64,000 nucleotides of DNA from Poronia punctata. Taxonomy: Eukaryota > Ascomycota > Sordariomycetes > Xylariales > Xylariaceae. How positions within the stretch are numbered: position 1 is the first letter of the stretch; each line of letters begins with the position of its first letter. The notes under the pieces were generated by a model that saw only the letters and a program-made list of their open reading frames with translations, was not told the DNA's origin and made no database searches. Location: the NCBI GenBank assembly GCA_022579005.1, contig MU401504.1:62001-126000 (forward strand), read 5' to 3'. The position numbers were made by a program, and so were the translations under genes. Positions 1-11,658 of the stretch are shown piece by piece.

Positions 1-2273
1 ATCGGTCCGCTGACATCCTCCGTGTCATTGGCCAACGTAGTCACGTTCGTTTCGAGCTTGGGCGGGATGCCGAGGTTTTGGACCCCTGGTGTACCCTCAT
101 CTGGTTGAGGCGAATCACGATCCCGATCCGGAGAGCCCTCTCCACCTTCTCGCTGCTTCTTAGGGCCTTTCTTGTGTTTGACCCCACCTCGGCGACCACG
201 ATGGCTTTTCTTCTTCTTCTCCGGTGATTCTAGTTCGCCAGGTTGTTTTTCTGGTAGCGGAGTCAAGACATCGGTCTCCGTTTTAGCCACGGTTGGAAGT
301 TGTACCTCGGTTACGGCGGCGACGGTTTTGGCATCCGCTGAATCTCCTACAGACTCGCCAACATCCAGTCTGACAGAGCTGTCGTCCTTCGCGGCCGGAG
401 CCTCTGGCTCGCCAACCGACTCTGCCGGTTGGACAAAGACGGGAACCTTGGAGTAGTCACTCGGCGGCGGTCTTCGGAGTTGTTGATAGTAACGGTATGC
501 CAAGTAACCGAGGAAGAGAAAAACAAAGGGATTTTTGAACAGATCTTGAAACCAGTCAGCAGCGTACCGAGGTAGCGTTATGACCGTCTCCACAATCTGA
601 GTCAACTCGGTCCCAGGTTCTGGTATTACGGAAGGAAGGAGTTCTTCGTCTACGTGATCCTGCACGTCTTCCACGCCGGAGTAGGACTCGGCAGGTAGGC
701 TGGGTGGCATGCCCGTCGACCAATCCGGTACGTGAATGCCTCCGCCCACGGTGTGAACACCAACTAGCGCAGAAGGGAAACGCAAGTAATCAACGGAATC
801 ATCGTGCTCGCCCCAGTTCCTCTGGACGACCTGAGCACCAGGCCCATCCACAATGAGGGGATAGGACCGACCAGACATGGCATACCAGCCACCAGAGCTC
901 GTCTGGTTCAGGAAAACACTTTGGCCCCGGACCCAAGCCGACTGCTCATCCAGTACAGGCGCCACAGGTTGTGGCAGCAGGACTAGCTCTGGATTGCTTC
1001 CCGGTGGCGCATCATGGGGCCTAGCAACATCGAATACGCGGGCAACCGGGACAGGAAACTCAAGAGCAAAAGAGGCCGTGGCCGCCGGGTGCGAGATGGC
1101 GTAAACCCTGCCGTCGTGCTGACTGGTAAAGTACCGGTTGTCCGGAGTGGAATGGTACTGTTGATGCAGGTCATTGTCGAAATTATTCGGCCCCCACTCG
1201 GCATACTTTAGTGTAGCGATGTCCCTGCCATCATCTAGCCGATGGATGTCGACCGTGTATTCGGTACGGCTTAGAGTGATGGTACCGCTATCACTGCACT
1301 CATCCGAGTCATCCAACAATCCACTATTGGGGGGGAAGCACGTGGCGCTCTGGTCAACCTGTGCGCCAGTTTGCCCAAACCACTTCAAGACCCGCCCAGT
1401 CGCAGCATCTACAGTGATGAGCGTGTTCTTCTTGTGGCCAGTATAGACTACAGGTGGGTCCGAGGATGCGTAATGGCCCATTTCATCGACCAGCTGTTTC
1501 ATCGTGTAGCCGGTGCTCATCAAACCAGCCCCGAATTTAGAAGTGGTCCAGATATAGACCGCTCCATTGTTGGTCGGCTCAATTGCCCATATATAGTCAT
1601 CCAATGGGTGTCGGTCTCGTTTGCCCGCGCCGCCTGTGGAAGATCGATTCGGGCGGTAGTGGGTCGTCTCGACGACGGGCTGTTCGACCTGTAGGTGCCA
1701 GCGCTCGTCGCCGGACTCGCGGTCCGCGGCGTAAAGGTGTCCATCGACGGTCGCCAGAAGAACGTAGTCTTCCACTTCCCAGTTCTCCAGACTCCGCGCA
1801 GATTGCAGCGAGGATAGCCCATGGCCAGCTAAGAGGCTGGGCAGGTGTCTAGGAGAGTTTGGTGCTCGAACGGGCTGAGCCGGAGCCAAAGTTGCGAGGG
1901 CGCTCGCATCGTGATTGACAGGAATGGTGTTTGTGTGTTGCTTGGTAGCTATCATCGGCGTTTCCCGACTCCTTACGGGAATTTTTGGCTTCAGAGTCGC
2001 ATCAAGCTTGGCTGCGGCCTTGCCGCCTTCCAAAGGCGACTCCTGCCGGAAACGAGGGAGTCCTTTACGCTCTGCGGAATCGATGTCAATTCCGCCGTGC
2101 TGGACTATATTCACCACATGCTGTGGTTGCGAAGGAGAGCGGTGTTGAGAAGCTTGTTGCTGCTGCTGCTGAGCATCGACAAGCTGGATCCAGGGAAGGA
2201 GAAGCACGGCCAAGGCAAGAAACACCTTGCGCTGGGGCGCGACAAGCCGTCCATCGTGAGGCCGTCGCAACAT
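1..2273 (-). CDS. IRE1: IRE1 unfolded-protein-response sensor, luminal and transmembrane part (3' end beyond left edge)
   Basis: The minus strand is open from an ATG at 2273 to base 1 without a stop or obvious intron, giving about 757 codons; the gene runs off the left edge. A hydrophobic signal peptide lies near residues 17-31, followed by a Gln-rich stretch. The luminal domain then shows the propeller-type repeats of IRE1/PERK (a LLATVDGHLYAADRESG segment and a later VYAISHP segment). A membrane helix containing FVFLFLGYLAYRYY falls near residues 580-598, followed by a Lys/Arg-rich cytoplasmic linker. In the known family this luminal domain senses unfolded proteins in the ER, and cytoplasmic kinase and RNase domains splice HAC1/XBP1-type mRNA. 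Those two domains are not in this window, so activity cannot be judged. A 165-codon antisense ORF over the N-terminus is taken as a shadow. Confidence 0.9.
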   Translation of the reverse strand, partial: MLRRPHDGRLVAPQRKVFLALAVLLLPWIQLVDAQQQQQQASQHRSPSQPQHVVNIVQHGGIDIDSAERKGLPRFRQESPLEGGKAAAKLDATLKPKIPVRSRETPMIATKQHTNTIPVNHDASALATLAPAQPVRAPNSPRHLPSLLAGHGLSSLQSARSLENWEVEDYVLLATVDGHLYAADRESGDERWHLQVEQPVVETTHYRPNRSSTGGAGKRDRHPLDDYIWAIEPTNNGAVYIWTTSKFGAGLMSTGYTMKQLVDEMGHYASSDPPVVYTGHKKNTLITVDAATGRVLKWFGQTGAQVDQSATCFPPNSGLLDDSDECSDSGTITLSRTEYTVDIHRLDDGRDIATLKYAEWGPNNFDNDLHQQYHSTPDNRYFTSQHDGRVYAISHPAATASFALEFPVPVARVFDVARPHDAPPGSNPELVLLPQPVAPVLDEQSAWVRGQSVFLNQTSSGGWYAMSGRSYPLIVDGPGAQVVQRNWGEHDDSVDYLRFPSALVGVHTVGGGIHVPDWSTGMPPSLPAESYSGVEDVQDHVDEELLPSVIPEPGTELTQIVETVITLPRYAADWFQDLFKNPFVFLFLGYLAYRYYQQLRRPPPSDYSKVPVFVQPAESVGEPEAPAAKDDSSVRLDVGESVGDSADAKTVAAVTEVQLPTVAKTETDVLTPLPEKQPGELESPEKKKKSHRGRRGGVKHKKGPKKQREGGEGSPDRDRDSPQPDEGTPGVQNLGIPPKLETNVTTLANDTEDVSGP

Positions 2274-4533
2274 GGTAATCAATGCAGCCTGGATACAACC
2301 GGTATAATAGTGGGAAAAGTAAGTACAATTAGGTACTATTAACGATCATATTGCCAAGCGCACAACCGCAAAGTTAGCTCGCCGGCGAAAATATCGAGTT
2401 TCGGGAAGATGGCGGTCGCGCAGTTAATCGGAAGGAAACGGCGCAAAACAAAAGGTTTGAGCGCGTTGGCGCGTATTATGTTGGTCGGGAACGGAGTTCG
2501 ATGGGGAGAGCCGGGATGACCCTAGGTAATTGATCGCAGAATGCCGCAGAATCCAACGGCCACCGGCAAAGAATGACGGAGTTCCGGGCAGTTAATCAGT
2601 CAGAAAGCGAAATTACCTCGCGTTCTCGATACGAGCAGCGAAAAGGTGGAGATAAATATATAACGACGACGTTGGGATCAATTTCGTCGAAAGGAGCTCA
2701 GTAGCTGGGTTGAACTACACCCAAGATAAGCGTCGGGCGGTCCGTAAAGCTAGATTGGCGGCCGAGAAATAGTTCGTCTTGTTGGTTCGAGTTAAATGTG
2801 TCGTCGGATACGTTGTCGGCTACGTCAAGATTCGAATTGGAAATCTCTAATTTGATAAATATATCACGCTGCCATGTCGAGGATGGCGAGTATCTGAAAA
2901 TGGCGGGCGAAGGGAGGACGTGCAAAGGGAGACAATCCCTGTGTGCGGGTATGACGGGGCTATCTGCGCTGCGATGATCGAGACCCCAGGAGCAAGCATG
3001 TAGCCAAAAGCAAGCTCCAGTTCTTCGATCCGAGGATGGTCTCTTCGGCGTTAAAATGAATATCGATGGGGATATAATTGATGGTTGCAAGTGTCTTGGA
3101 CTGGTTGAGAATAATAATATGTGGCACACATTACGAGAATTTGCTGGGACTTTGCGCACCAGAAAGAACTAGGGCTGGAAGGATTTGGGTGATGCAAGGT
3201 GGTGAGACTGGAGCGTGGTCGAGATCGTTGCAGGTGATGAGTGGTTCAACCTGGCGCCTGGCCCAATTTAGGGAGTGTGGGAGGGGCGCAGTTTCCTTCT
3301 CCGGCTTATTAGCCCACCGGATCTACGGTAAAGTCGTGACCCAACATGTACTCATATAAATTTTCACTCTCGTCCTCTTGCAACAGTAATACTTTATCAT
3401 ATATCGTGTCATCCTGGAAAATATCATTGTTATCATATAATAGAAAGTCTAACATATACACCTACATTAGCGTCTAATCGCTCCATCTTCTTTTCTGCGC
3501 ATGCAAGATGCCTACAGTAGGGTAGGTAATGATTATGTACGTGTAAATGATTTTGACCGTACTTAGTACAAAGTCCACTCAGTGCAGGTTTACGTGTACA
3601 AGTAAAGGTTGTCTAGGAAACTTCCTGCACAAATACTTGTACTCGTAAGCCAAGTACGCGTACGTCTACAAGTAGGCAAGTAAATCTCTTCAGTTACAGT
3701 ATACGTCCCTATTACCGTCTGTACTTTACAGCATGTGTGCTCGTATAACTTGGGGACTTATCGCACAGACACGGGACAGAAGAAGTACAGTCTCACGGTA
3801 TACAGATCGATGTGCGAAAATATACACTGTGCCACCGCATCCACACCAACCATTGGGATCCGGCACCCGGATTTGCAATAGGTGCAGTGCCCGCAACTCG
3901 TCCGTCCGCAAGGCACGTATTTGCTATTTACTCGTAGGTGGACGGACTGTTCACGGATATAACGGTACATAAGATATGGATATCGTAATCATTGCTATGC
4001 TCTGTCTGCCGCAAGTTGCAACCTATTGTAGAAGATCATGTTTGCATCTGTTACAGGCAGGACAGGGTAAGGTAAGCAGTGAGTAAGATCTTACCACACC
4101 TGACGTACAAGTAATATGAAGGTAAGGTAAGGCTGTCAAAATCTCCTCGAATAGGGCAACATTACAATCAGTTGTTTGTAGAGTCGAGCAGTTTTTGTAG
4201 AAATAGTAAAGCGTTGACATTTCAACCCGAAGTCGATCCCAACTCGTGGGTTTTTCATCACTTCAGGATAGTAGTATTCCGTAGAGTTGCAATTCGGCTT
4301 ACCATAAAAACACAAGTGTGCTGCTCACTCTACTTATCTAATCGCAGTTTCATCTGATCTCATGTTTAACACGGCTAATGGATGAAAGACAGGATACGCG
4401 TATGTGTAACCCATGAAAATGAAGTATGCTCGAGACTGCTATGATATCACACAAGTCAAAATCGAAATGCAAGTCTATTTGGTTCACCCGCTCCGGCCCC
4501 ACCACTCAAGAATGGTGATTAACCATCTTTCTA
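2274..4533. other. Intergenic stretch upstream of IRE1
   Basis: No gene is recognised. A minus-strand ORF at 2698-3159 has no family signature and biased composition, and I do not call it. A TATA-like AT stretch at about 2652-2664 lies roughly 380 bases upstream of the IRE1 start and could be a core promoter element, which is speculative. Bases 3540-3720 are rich in imperfect GTAC/TACG short repeats (acgtgtac, gtacgcgtac). The 3' flank of HEL2 begins at its right end. Confidence 0.5.
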
Positions 4534-6992
4534 CTACAACTGCAGATACACCTTTTTCCGTCCTTTGTTGCCCTTCTTTCCTTTGTCAGCGTCTTCCTCC
4601 TCTGCTCCAGCTGCCGAGGCGGAAGACTCCCCTGGGCGACCACCCCAGCTGAAACCAGTGTTTCTCGAACCACCGGCGTCTCTCCGCACACTCCCAGTTC
4701 CATAGCCGAATATAGTTGTCGTCGGCTTAGGAGCGGCGGGAAGGGCAGGGAACGCGTCTTCACGGTTGGAACCCCCGGCCAACCTAGCCGGGGCGGCGCT
4801 CCTTGTATTGGGTGTCCTCGTATTTGTTGTTGTCCCCCAAAGGGCTCCTGTTGCGGACCTGGACGCGGAGCCACTAGTAGACGGTAAGGAAGGGAAGGCT
4901 GATGATGTCGCTGCGGGTGCCGGTGCGGTCTGTCGGCTTGGCTGGCCGCCTGAAAACAATGCTGCAGGATGTTCCACACTGGAACGGCGAGATTGTTGCG
5001 TTGAGTTCTTCAGTTTCAAAACACGGGTTGTGTGTCTCTGGCTTGGGGCCGCTGTAGTGGCGACCGGGCCACCAGCAGCAGCGGCTGCCCATCCGCTGGT
5101 TGAAGTTGTAGCACCACGCATGCCGCTAAGGCTGGGCAGCGTTGGGTAATCCTCATTGATTGCCCGCCAGTCATTCCATGCTTTGCGCAGTCTCTCCCCC
5201 TTAGTTTTATCTTCGTATAAGTCGGCAACCTCACGGACGAGCGTGCCGAGAGCTGTTGACGAGACGTCGCTGAATAAAGTGAAGAGCGCATCGACCAAAG
5301 CGGCTGCTGTGAGCTTTTCCTGGCGAAAAGAGGATATAAGGGATCGGAACCTTTCTATCTTGGCCTTATCATTATGAAGGAGGTTAGATGCGCGCTCAAT
5401 GACGGCAGAATGGCGCATCAACTGGGCACGTTCTTCGGGAGAGAGATTGGGGTCAGTAAGCCTCAAGCCTTCCAATTCCGCAGCGGGTGCGGCGGCTGGC
5501 GATGCATTGCTCTGGCGTGGGGGTGCCTGGGCCGCCCGGCTCGTAGACGCCGAGGGGCCCGGGGCAGCAGACGAAAGCTGGCCTCCAAAGGTACGGCTGG
5601 TTACGGACTGTGAAGAGTGTATTGCCATCTGGCGCTGAAGAGCAAGCTCGTCTCTCCGAAGCGGCTGTGCTGAGCTGGGCGGAAGCGGCTCCGCATTTGG
5701 ATCCCGCCCCCTACCGCGTCCTCTGCCATCTTGCTCCCCATCCCTGCCTCGGCCAGATCCGCCACCTCGTCTTGGTTGTTGATATCTCTCACGAACCTCG
5801 AAGCCCGATAGGTCAACTACCCGAGCTTCGCGCCTCACATCCTTGGATAGCGAATTTCCATGCTCGCTTAGTTGATGGGCCTTTAAGTCCATCTCGGATC
5901 CGAATACCACGAACTTCTTCTCGAGACATTCACGGTCCGAGCAGGGATAATGGTCGTTCTTGAAATGCTTTTCGAGCGAATTGTAGTCACGATAGTAATG
6001 CGGCTCTCTCGGATCTTGGCGGTCACATAGGAAACAGCGTTCGTGTTTATTTCGACAATGTTCGTACAATTTATCACCATCGTAGAACCGGGATCCGCAG
6101 AAACCACATGAAGGGTGACCTTTGAATCCGGTCTGATCCACGGCGCCAGGCTTGTCATCGCCGTGGCGCATATGTTTTTCGAGCTCCTTGTCGGAGAATA
6201 ATTCGTGCTCGTGGGTAAAGACCTTCTTATTTCTCGTGCATAAGTCACACATCTTTTTCTCGTGGACACCGCGGACATGGCGATGTAGGTCAGGCCAGCC
6301 TAAGCCGGCAAAGTCGCATGATGTATCGGGACAGTTATATCGGAGGAGTAAAACTGTATCCCCAACTATATCTTCGTTCGTGTAGCGGATGCCGATATTA
6401 TCATCGGTACTAGTAACATCGCGATCCGTAAAGTCTTCGTAGCGCTTTGCCGCATCATCGGTGAATACAACAAACGGCGAGACTGTCTGCAAAGGTAAAA
6501 GATAAAAACATTAGTCTATGTTGTCCTTTTGCATATTCTATGGTCTAGACATACTCGGCAGTGCGCGCACTCTCTATTTTTGTAAAGCGCTCGCATGCGC
6601 AGAGCGCAGATGTGGCATGTTCTGTGGTTACAAGGCGTTACAGACTGGTGGACGACAGGGCTCGCACAAATGAAGCAGATCTCTGCTTCAGAGTCCACTT
6701 CTTCGTCATCGTCGTCGGCGGCTCGTCTTGTAGATTGTGTTTGGGGAGTTGGGTCTACCACGGGTCCTGCTGCTAGCGATCGGGACTGTTCATTAGTGGA
6801 TGGAGCTGAAGCAGAAGAGCTGCCCCCTCTCCCCCTTTGGCGTTGAGGCCTTGGGTTTGCGCTCTGCCCGGTGAAATTTGGGTTACCACGGCCACGGCCA
6901 CGGCCCCTTCCTCTGGGATTGCCTCCTCCTCGGCCACGATTAGCCCCTGATCCTGAGGATGGCTCGGGAACTGCACCTGCAGGCGACGCCAT
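4534..6992 (-). CDS. HEL2: E3 ubiquitin ligase HEL2 (ZNF598 family)
   Basis: Two exons: 6992-6555 and 6486-4534, with a 68-base intron (GTATGT...TTTGCAG, phase 0), giving about 796 aa. The N-terminus is Gly/Arg-rich (RGRGRG). A RING finger follows at residues about 106-145 (CFIC, then CNH, CHIC, CAHC), and the splice joins ECAHCR to TVSPFVVFTDDAAKRYEDF, the expected family order. Several C2H2-like fingers come next (CGFCGSRFYDGDKLYEHC; CFLC; HYPCSDREC), then RG and Ser/Ala/Pro-rich disordered tracts and a Lys-rich tail. The family marks collided ribosomes by ubiquitinating small-subunit proteins, starting ribosome-associated quality control. The closest alternative would be another RING/C2H2 protein, but the finger order argues strongly for HEL2. 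Confidence 0.93.
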
Positions 6993-7999
6993 TGAATTTG
7001 CTGTAATCCGGGAACAAAGGTTGACGGCCGGTTCAACTAGAGGTTGTTGTGTTGGAAAGGCTACTTCTTTTTTGACAGTTGACCACGAGGGGTAATTGAG
7101 AGTTCCGTCTCGAGGTAGGCGAAGCTTGTGCTAACTGTGGCAGTAGCAAGTACGAGCTGAGGCAAGACAGATCGCCCTCCAGGATATTTTTCGACGCGGA
7201 CCTAGATTAGGTAAATACCTACTGCAGTGGGATGGCAAACAGATCTCTCCGGGTATCCACGCTTGAGAAAAAGCGATGACACACCCGGACACGGGCAATG
7301 CCACCTAGATTGCTAATTTGGACCAGGCTCTTGCTGATACGAGTATAGTTGGTCGACTCAGATACCTAATGTAGGTTAGCTAAATGTCTAATCTAGCCTT
7401 ATTGAGACTTTACAAATACCCCAAGAGCAACAAGCGCGGGCACGCGGGGCAATGCAACCCCCTCCTAATGAATATTTTACCGTTAAATGCACACGCATCC
7501 TTATTAAGTTACGCCCCGAAAATAAGATACAGAAAAATCAACTTCATACGTCGGTTGCGTGTACACAAAATGTAGAAGAATATGAAGACGGATGATGAGG
7601 TAATTCAGTAAATTCAACCAGATACCTAACCGAAGTGCTAAGCAAACCTGGCCCATTGTCGGGTAAAAACCAAGACTAGAATAGCGTAGCCTTATCCCAC
7701 CGACTGTCCCCAAGCCTACCCATCCATGCCCTACTGATTATGCGCCAACCAACAAGACGTTGAAGATGTTGACCTGCCAATAAAACGCCATGCTCGAGGA
7801 TAAACTCCCTAACTCATGATGACAAGCCGTAGATAACCGCCACCACTCCGTATATAGGTGTATGTGCTAACTGGACCCTGGGCCTCCTTAACCTAAGCGC
7901 AATGTGTAACAAACTATAAATGCTCAACCCTGCGCGAGTATCCTATCGGCGACAGAACACATCGCCGACACCTTTCCCCATCACTCTCCCTGTATGAGC
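6993..7999. other. Intergenic stretch between HEL2 and the SWIB protein
   Basis: About 1 kb holding the HEL2 promoter and the 3' flank of the SWIB gene. It is AT-leaning, with scattered AGGTA/ACCTA words. No further gene or RNA is recognised. Confidence 0.5.
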
Positions 8000-9173
8000 T
8001 CAAGCGCCCTCTTCTATTGGGTAGAGGTGGTTCCCTACGAGCTTGTTCATCTGGAACATGTCGACCTTGCTCAGTTTGAATACGGCTTGCATTCTGTCGT
8101 CGCATAGAATTTGCCGCTTGTCGCTCGGGTCTTGTAGTTCGTTCTGCTTTATATGTTCCCATAACTTCTTAACAACTTGAGGGCGAGAGAGCTAGTAGAA
8201 AAGTCAGTTACGGTAGGAACACTCCCGGGTTGGGTTTTGGGAACGTCAGTTGTCCCCCAAGAGTAGGAAACGCCACGGGATTACTTACCTGCGGCTCACC
8301 GCAAAGCTCTGCAAGTGGGAAACTGAGGTTGAAGGGTTTCTGGAAACCGCCGCCAGCTCTACGCTTTTTGGGGCTTGCTCCATCACTTCCCTCCACATCG
8401 CTATCGTCCTCGGGTCGCACCCGTTTCTCGCTCTTCTTCTTCTTCGGGGCTGGCTTCTTCTTCTTAGTCGCCGCTTTGGCCCCTCCCCCGCGGGTAGTTC
8501 GGGTTCGCTGGTTCTCCTGAGCTTGGAGCAGAGCAGCTAACTTTGCATCCGCATCCTCCAATTCGGTGCTCTGTTCTTTGCGCTGTTTCTTCTTGGGCGG
8601 CGGAGCGGAAACTTTGATCTCATCTCCGTCAGGTGCATCTTCGTCCTTGACGTGATCATGACCATTCACTACCCCATTGGGAGGCGATCCGGCAGCATTC
8701 GAATCTGCTACGGACACAGCAGAGGCATCCGCAGCGACGCCAGACGATATGACATCAAACCGCTCCTCGATGAGCGCCTTTACAGCTATCTATGTTCAAA
8801 ACGATGGTTAGTACAGGTACGACGACGATCAGGGCTCCCCCCCCAGGGCATCGAAGCCGCCGCGGACCGTGTTTCGCGCAGAGTATGTATGCTGAATGGG
8901 CACGGTGAACCTTTACCTTTTGCTCACTCAAGTCCTTTCCCCCTAGGGCCTCTTCGAGACCCGACCGAATCGCTTTACGCGTGACAGTTTCAAGGTCGAC
9001 CTTGGCTAGGATCCCGTCGATGATACTCGTGTATCGGACCTGCTCCTCTGCAGTCACTATATTTTATAATGTGTTAGAACTTATCCGACTAAAGCGTACC
9101 CCAGAAAGCATTATTCCCATACGTGGGCGCATTTGACTGGAATAATATAGGAAAGCCTACATGCTTGCGCCAT
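8000..9173 (-). CDS. UAF30: DEK_C-SWIB/MDM2 domain protein (UAF30/Spp27/Tri1 type)
   Basis: Four exons: 9173-9161, 9056-8917, 8789-8289 and 8191-8000, giving 281 aa in one consistent frame. The 13-base first exon supplies MAQA and is joined to LTAEEQVRYTSIIDGILAKV, the start of a DEK C-terminal-type domain (residues 1 to about 70). The middle is acidic then strongly basic (KKKKPAPKKKKSEKR), typical of a nuclear protein. The last exon encodes a complete SWIB fold starting LSRPQVVKKLWEHIK and containing CDDRMQAVF and VDMFQMNKLVGNHL. In yeasts this architecture is found in the RNA polymerase I upstream activation factor subunit and its paralogue Tri1, so a chromatin or rDNA transcription role is inferred. 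The symbol is a family assignment; UAF30 and TRI1 cannot be told apart here. Confidence 0.9.
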
Positions 9174-11658
9174 GGTGTTAGAAACGAGGCTTGTTCGTTT
9201 TGTGTCGAATTCATGGGAGGGTTGCGGAAAATGTGCCTCGTGCGAGTACGGTGTCTTTCATGCAAGATTCGCGGCTAGAGCATAGCGGCAGGCCGCGTGG
9301 GATATGCAGCAAGCGCAATGATGTAGATCCTGCTTTCGGCCGTCGGCAGATTTGGCGTGGTATGTCTCGATATATATATAGATTCGCCTGTGGGAGCTAT
9401 TTGTATCACACCAATAAATCAGCAACCGCTAGAGAATTGAAGGAGTCCCCGGATTTCTGAGGATGCCTAGGCAACTACTGAGAGCTTCGGGGCCGCCTCT
9501 TGCTCAGATGGCTTACGAAATAAATCAAAACAGGGACTCAATTGCGGGTTGGGAGGGTTCAATGCGCATGGGTATCGATACGCATATCACCAAAAAAGCG
9601 AATAGCTTACCTCGAAAGAATCGCCGAATGCGCACGATGAGGAAGCAAGGTATGGCAAATGAGTAGAAGTTGAGGTCGAGAAACTATTACCAAGAGGCGC
9701 GGAATATAAGATGTCGCGGCTGTTAGGGTAGTACTTGAAGTGCGAACAAGCTATTTCACGGGAACGGTTGTGATGGTGACAACTGCGTGGCGCTGTGGGG
9801 GGGGATATGTAAACGTGTAGGTGCACTCGGCTCCGCAGTAGTATGCCGCCGCAAGGGACCAATACAGGTTCGGTAAGCGTCTAGACTGTTAGGTAGGTAG
9901 TAATTAGTACCAGGCTAAAAAAATGGATTATGTAAGTACCAATGCTAGGAAGCAGTAACCCTACTTGCCACTACGAGTACCTAAACTACTCGTAAGGGCC
10001 GCCTTTGGTGCTGAAATAATCAGTAGGTACATACCTTTTAATTGATAACGTGCAGCGGTGTATGTCAGTTTAGAAATGGTACGCTGACACACGTTGAGTT
10101 GGCTATGCTAACCAAGACGGTGGTGATGATGATGGTTTAGAGATGGGTGTGATGGATGGATATTTAGATCTTTATGTTGTTTTGTTTTGATGGGGAGTTG
10201 ATGGGGAGACTATGTAATTGTAGAGAAGAACAGATGTGGGCAGATGACGCTGAATGTGTCGGCAGAAATGGACCAGCCTGCTGTCAATGCTCACGTCGTT
10301 CCCTATTCGGTAAAGACTTGGGGTGTGTTGTTGCGTGCTTATCTGAAGCGCATGTATATAGCATGTGCTTGCCAAGTATCTCATAGGCTGAAGCTATGTT
10401 GTGGTGTCTGTCAAACGTTGGAATTTATATGAACTTTGTCGGTGGTCATTAGGACGGCCTTTGCAGGTGGTGCTGTATTTATCGGTGGGCTCTGGCCCTA
10501 TGAAACAATCACTCCAAGCTGCCGTGCTAAAACTCGCCTTTCTCTGTCTCTCATGTTCCCGTGCCCATCGGCAACAAGAATGATCCCTGACTATGAGAAT
10601 GTACCATAACATGCTCGGAACTGACAACAACACCCCTCTATGTATATACACGATGGCGACATGGATGTGGATACCGGCTATACACATATATATGAAAAGA
10701 ATGCAAATGGAATTTTGGGGTTTTAACGATCTGATCCCTAAGTATGTATCTAACAGGGCTACATCAAAGGTTACATATGTCTTGGACAAGAGGTATCTAG
10801 CACGATTATTTTCCCCTAAAACAGTCTAATAATAGCACAATAAAGTTCATGTTTATCTTCTCAGATTGATAGCTAACTGTCTAGAAACCTTGCACTCCTT
10901 GCTTTCTCAAGACCATAATTTAAGACTTTGAGTTGTGTTTTAAAGGCAAGCTTGTTTCTAATTTCTGATTGGACAGTCCTAGTTAACATTTTGCTGCAAT
11001 TCAACGTTGGTCAACATTTTAAATCTTTAGCAGCCTTTCTTCTAATTGGCCAGAAAATCTTTTCATTAATCCTATTGGCCATACATGTGCTGGGAGCACC
11101 CTAGCCACAATTAGGTAGGTACTTGTGGCACAGTATGTGGCATTTTTGATAATTCACCTCTACTCGTATCCACGGCTGTTTTATAGCCATCCATGTCATA
11201 AATTCACCTCCTATAGCCATGGCTTTCGATTTACAACGTATTTAAAATGGAATGCATGCTACATTAACACAATATCAAGGGAGCAAGCTTAGCGACATCC
11301 AGTTGGTTAAATAGCGCTACACACGCATTTTATACAAGTCTGTCAAGTTTTCTTGGTATCTCTATCAAATTATCATCAAGGGAATGAGCCGCGTGGCCAA
11401 AATCTTCTATATATATATAAATGCCTGCCCTCAATGAATGCGTCTAATGGTCGACCTGCGACTCGGTAAAGGACGATCTGTTGACCTATGCGCCGTTTCT
11501 ACTCATACTCGTACAAACCTAAAGCCAAAATCGGAATTAGGGAATTACTATTAAGTAGCAAGAGATCTTGTGGTAGGTTAGGAGGTTAGGAGGTAGTTAT
11601 GGCGTACAGCACCCAACTCTCTCTCCCTATTTTACAAAAAAGTGAAGAAAGAAATCCC
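9174..11658. other. Intergenic stretch including an AT-rich block
   Basis: No gene is recognised in about 2.5 kb. Short ORFs here lack any family motif. The part from about 10800 to 11420 is visibly more AT-rich than its surroundings, with TA-rich words (tatatatatat near 11409). It contains several similar attggcc/gattggac words, which may be a decayed repeat or only ordinary AT-rich spacer. Confidence 0.4.

Noticed and set aside
1845..2342. 165-codon plus-strand ORF over the IRE1 N-terminus
   Set aside because: It is antisense to a well-supported luminal domain and has no family features; it is a shadow of GC-rich coding sequence.
2698..3159. 153-codon minus-strand ORF upstream of IRE1
   Set aside because: No recognisable domain, Ser/Pro/His/Arg-rich composition typical of chance frames, and no splice partners found.
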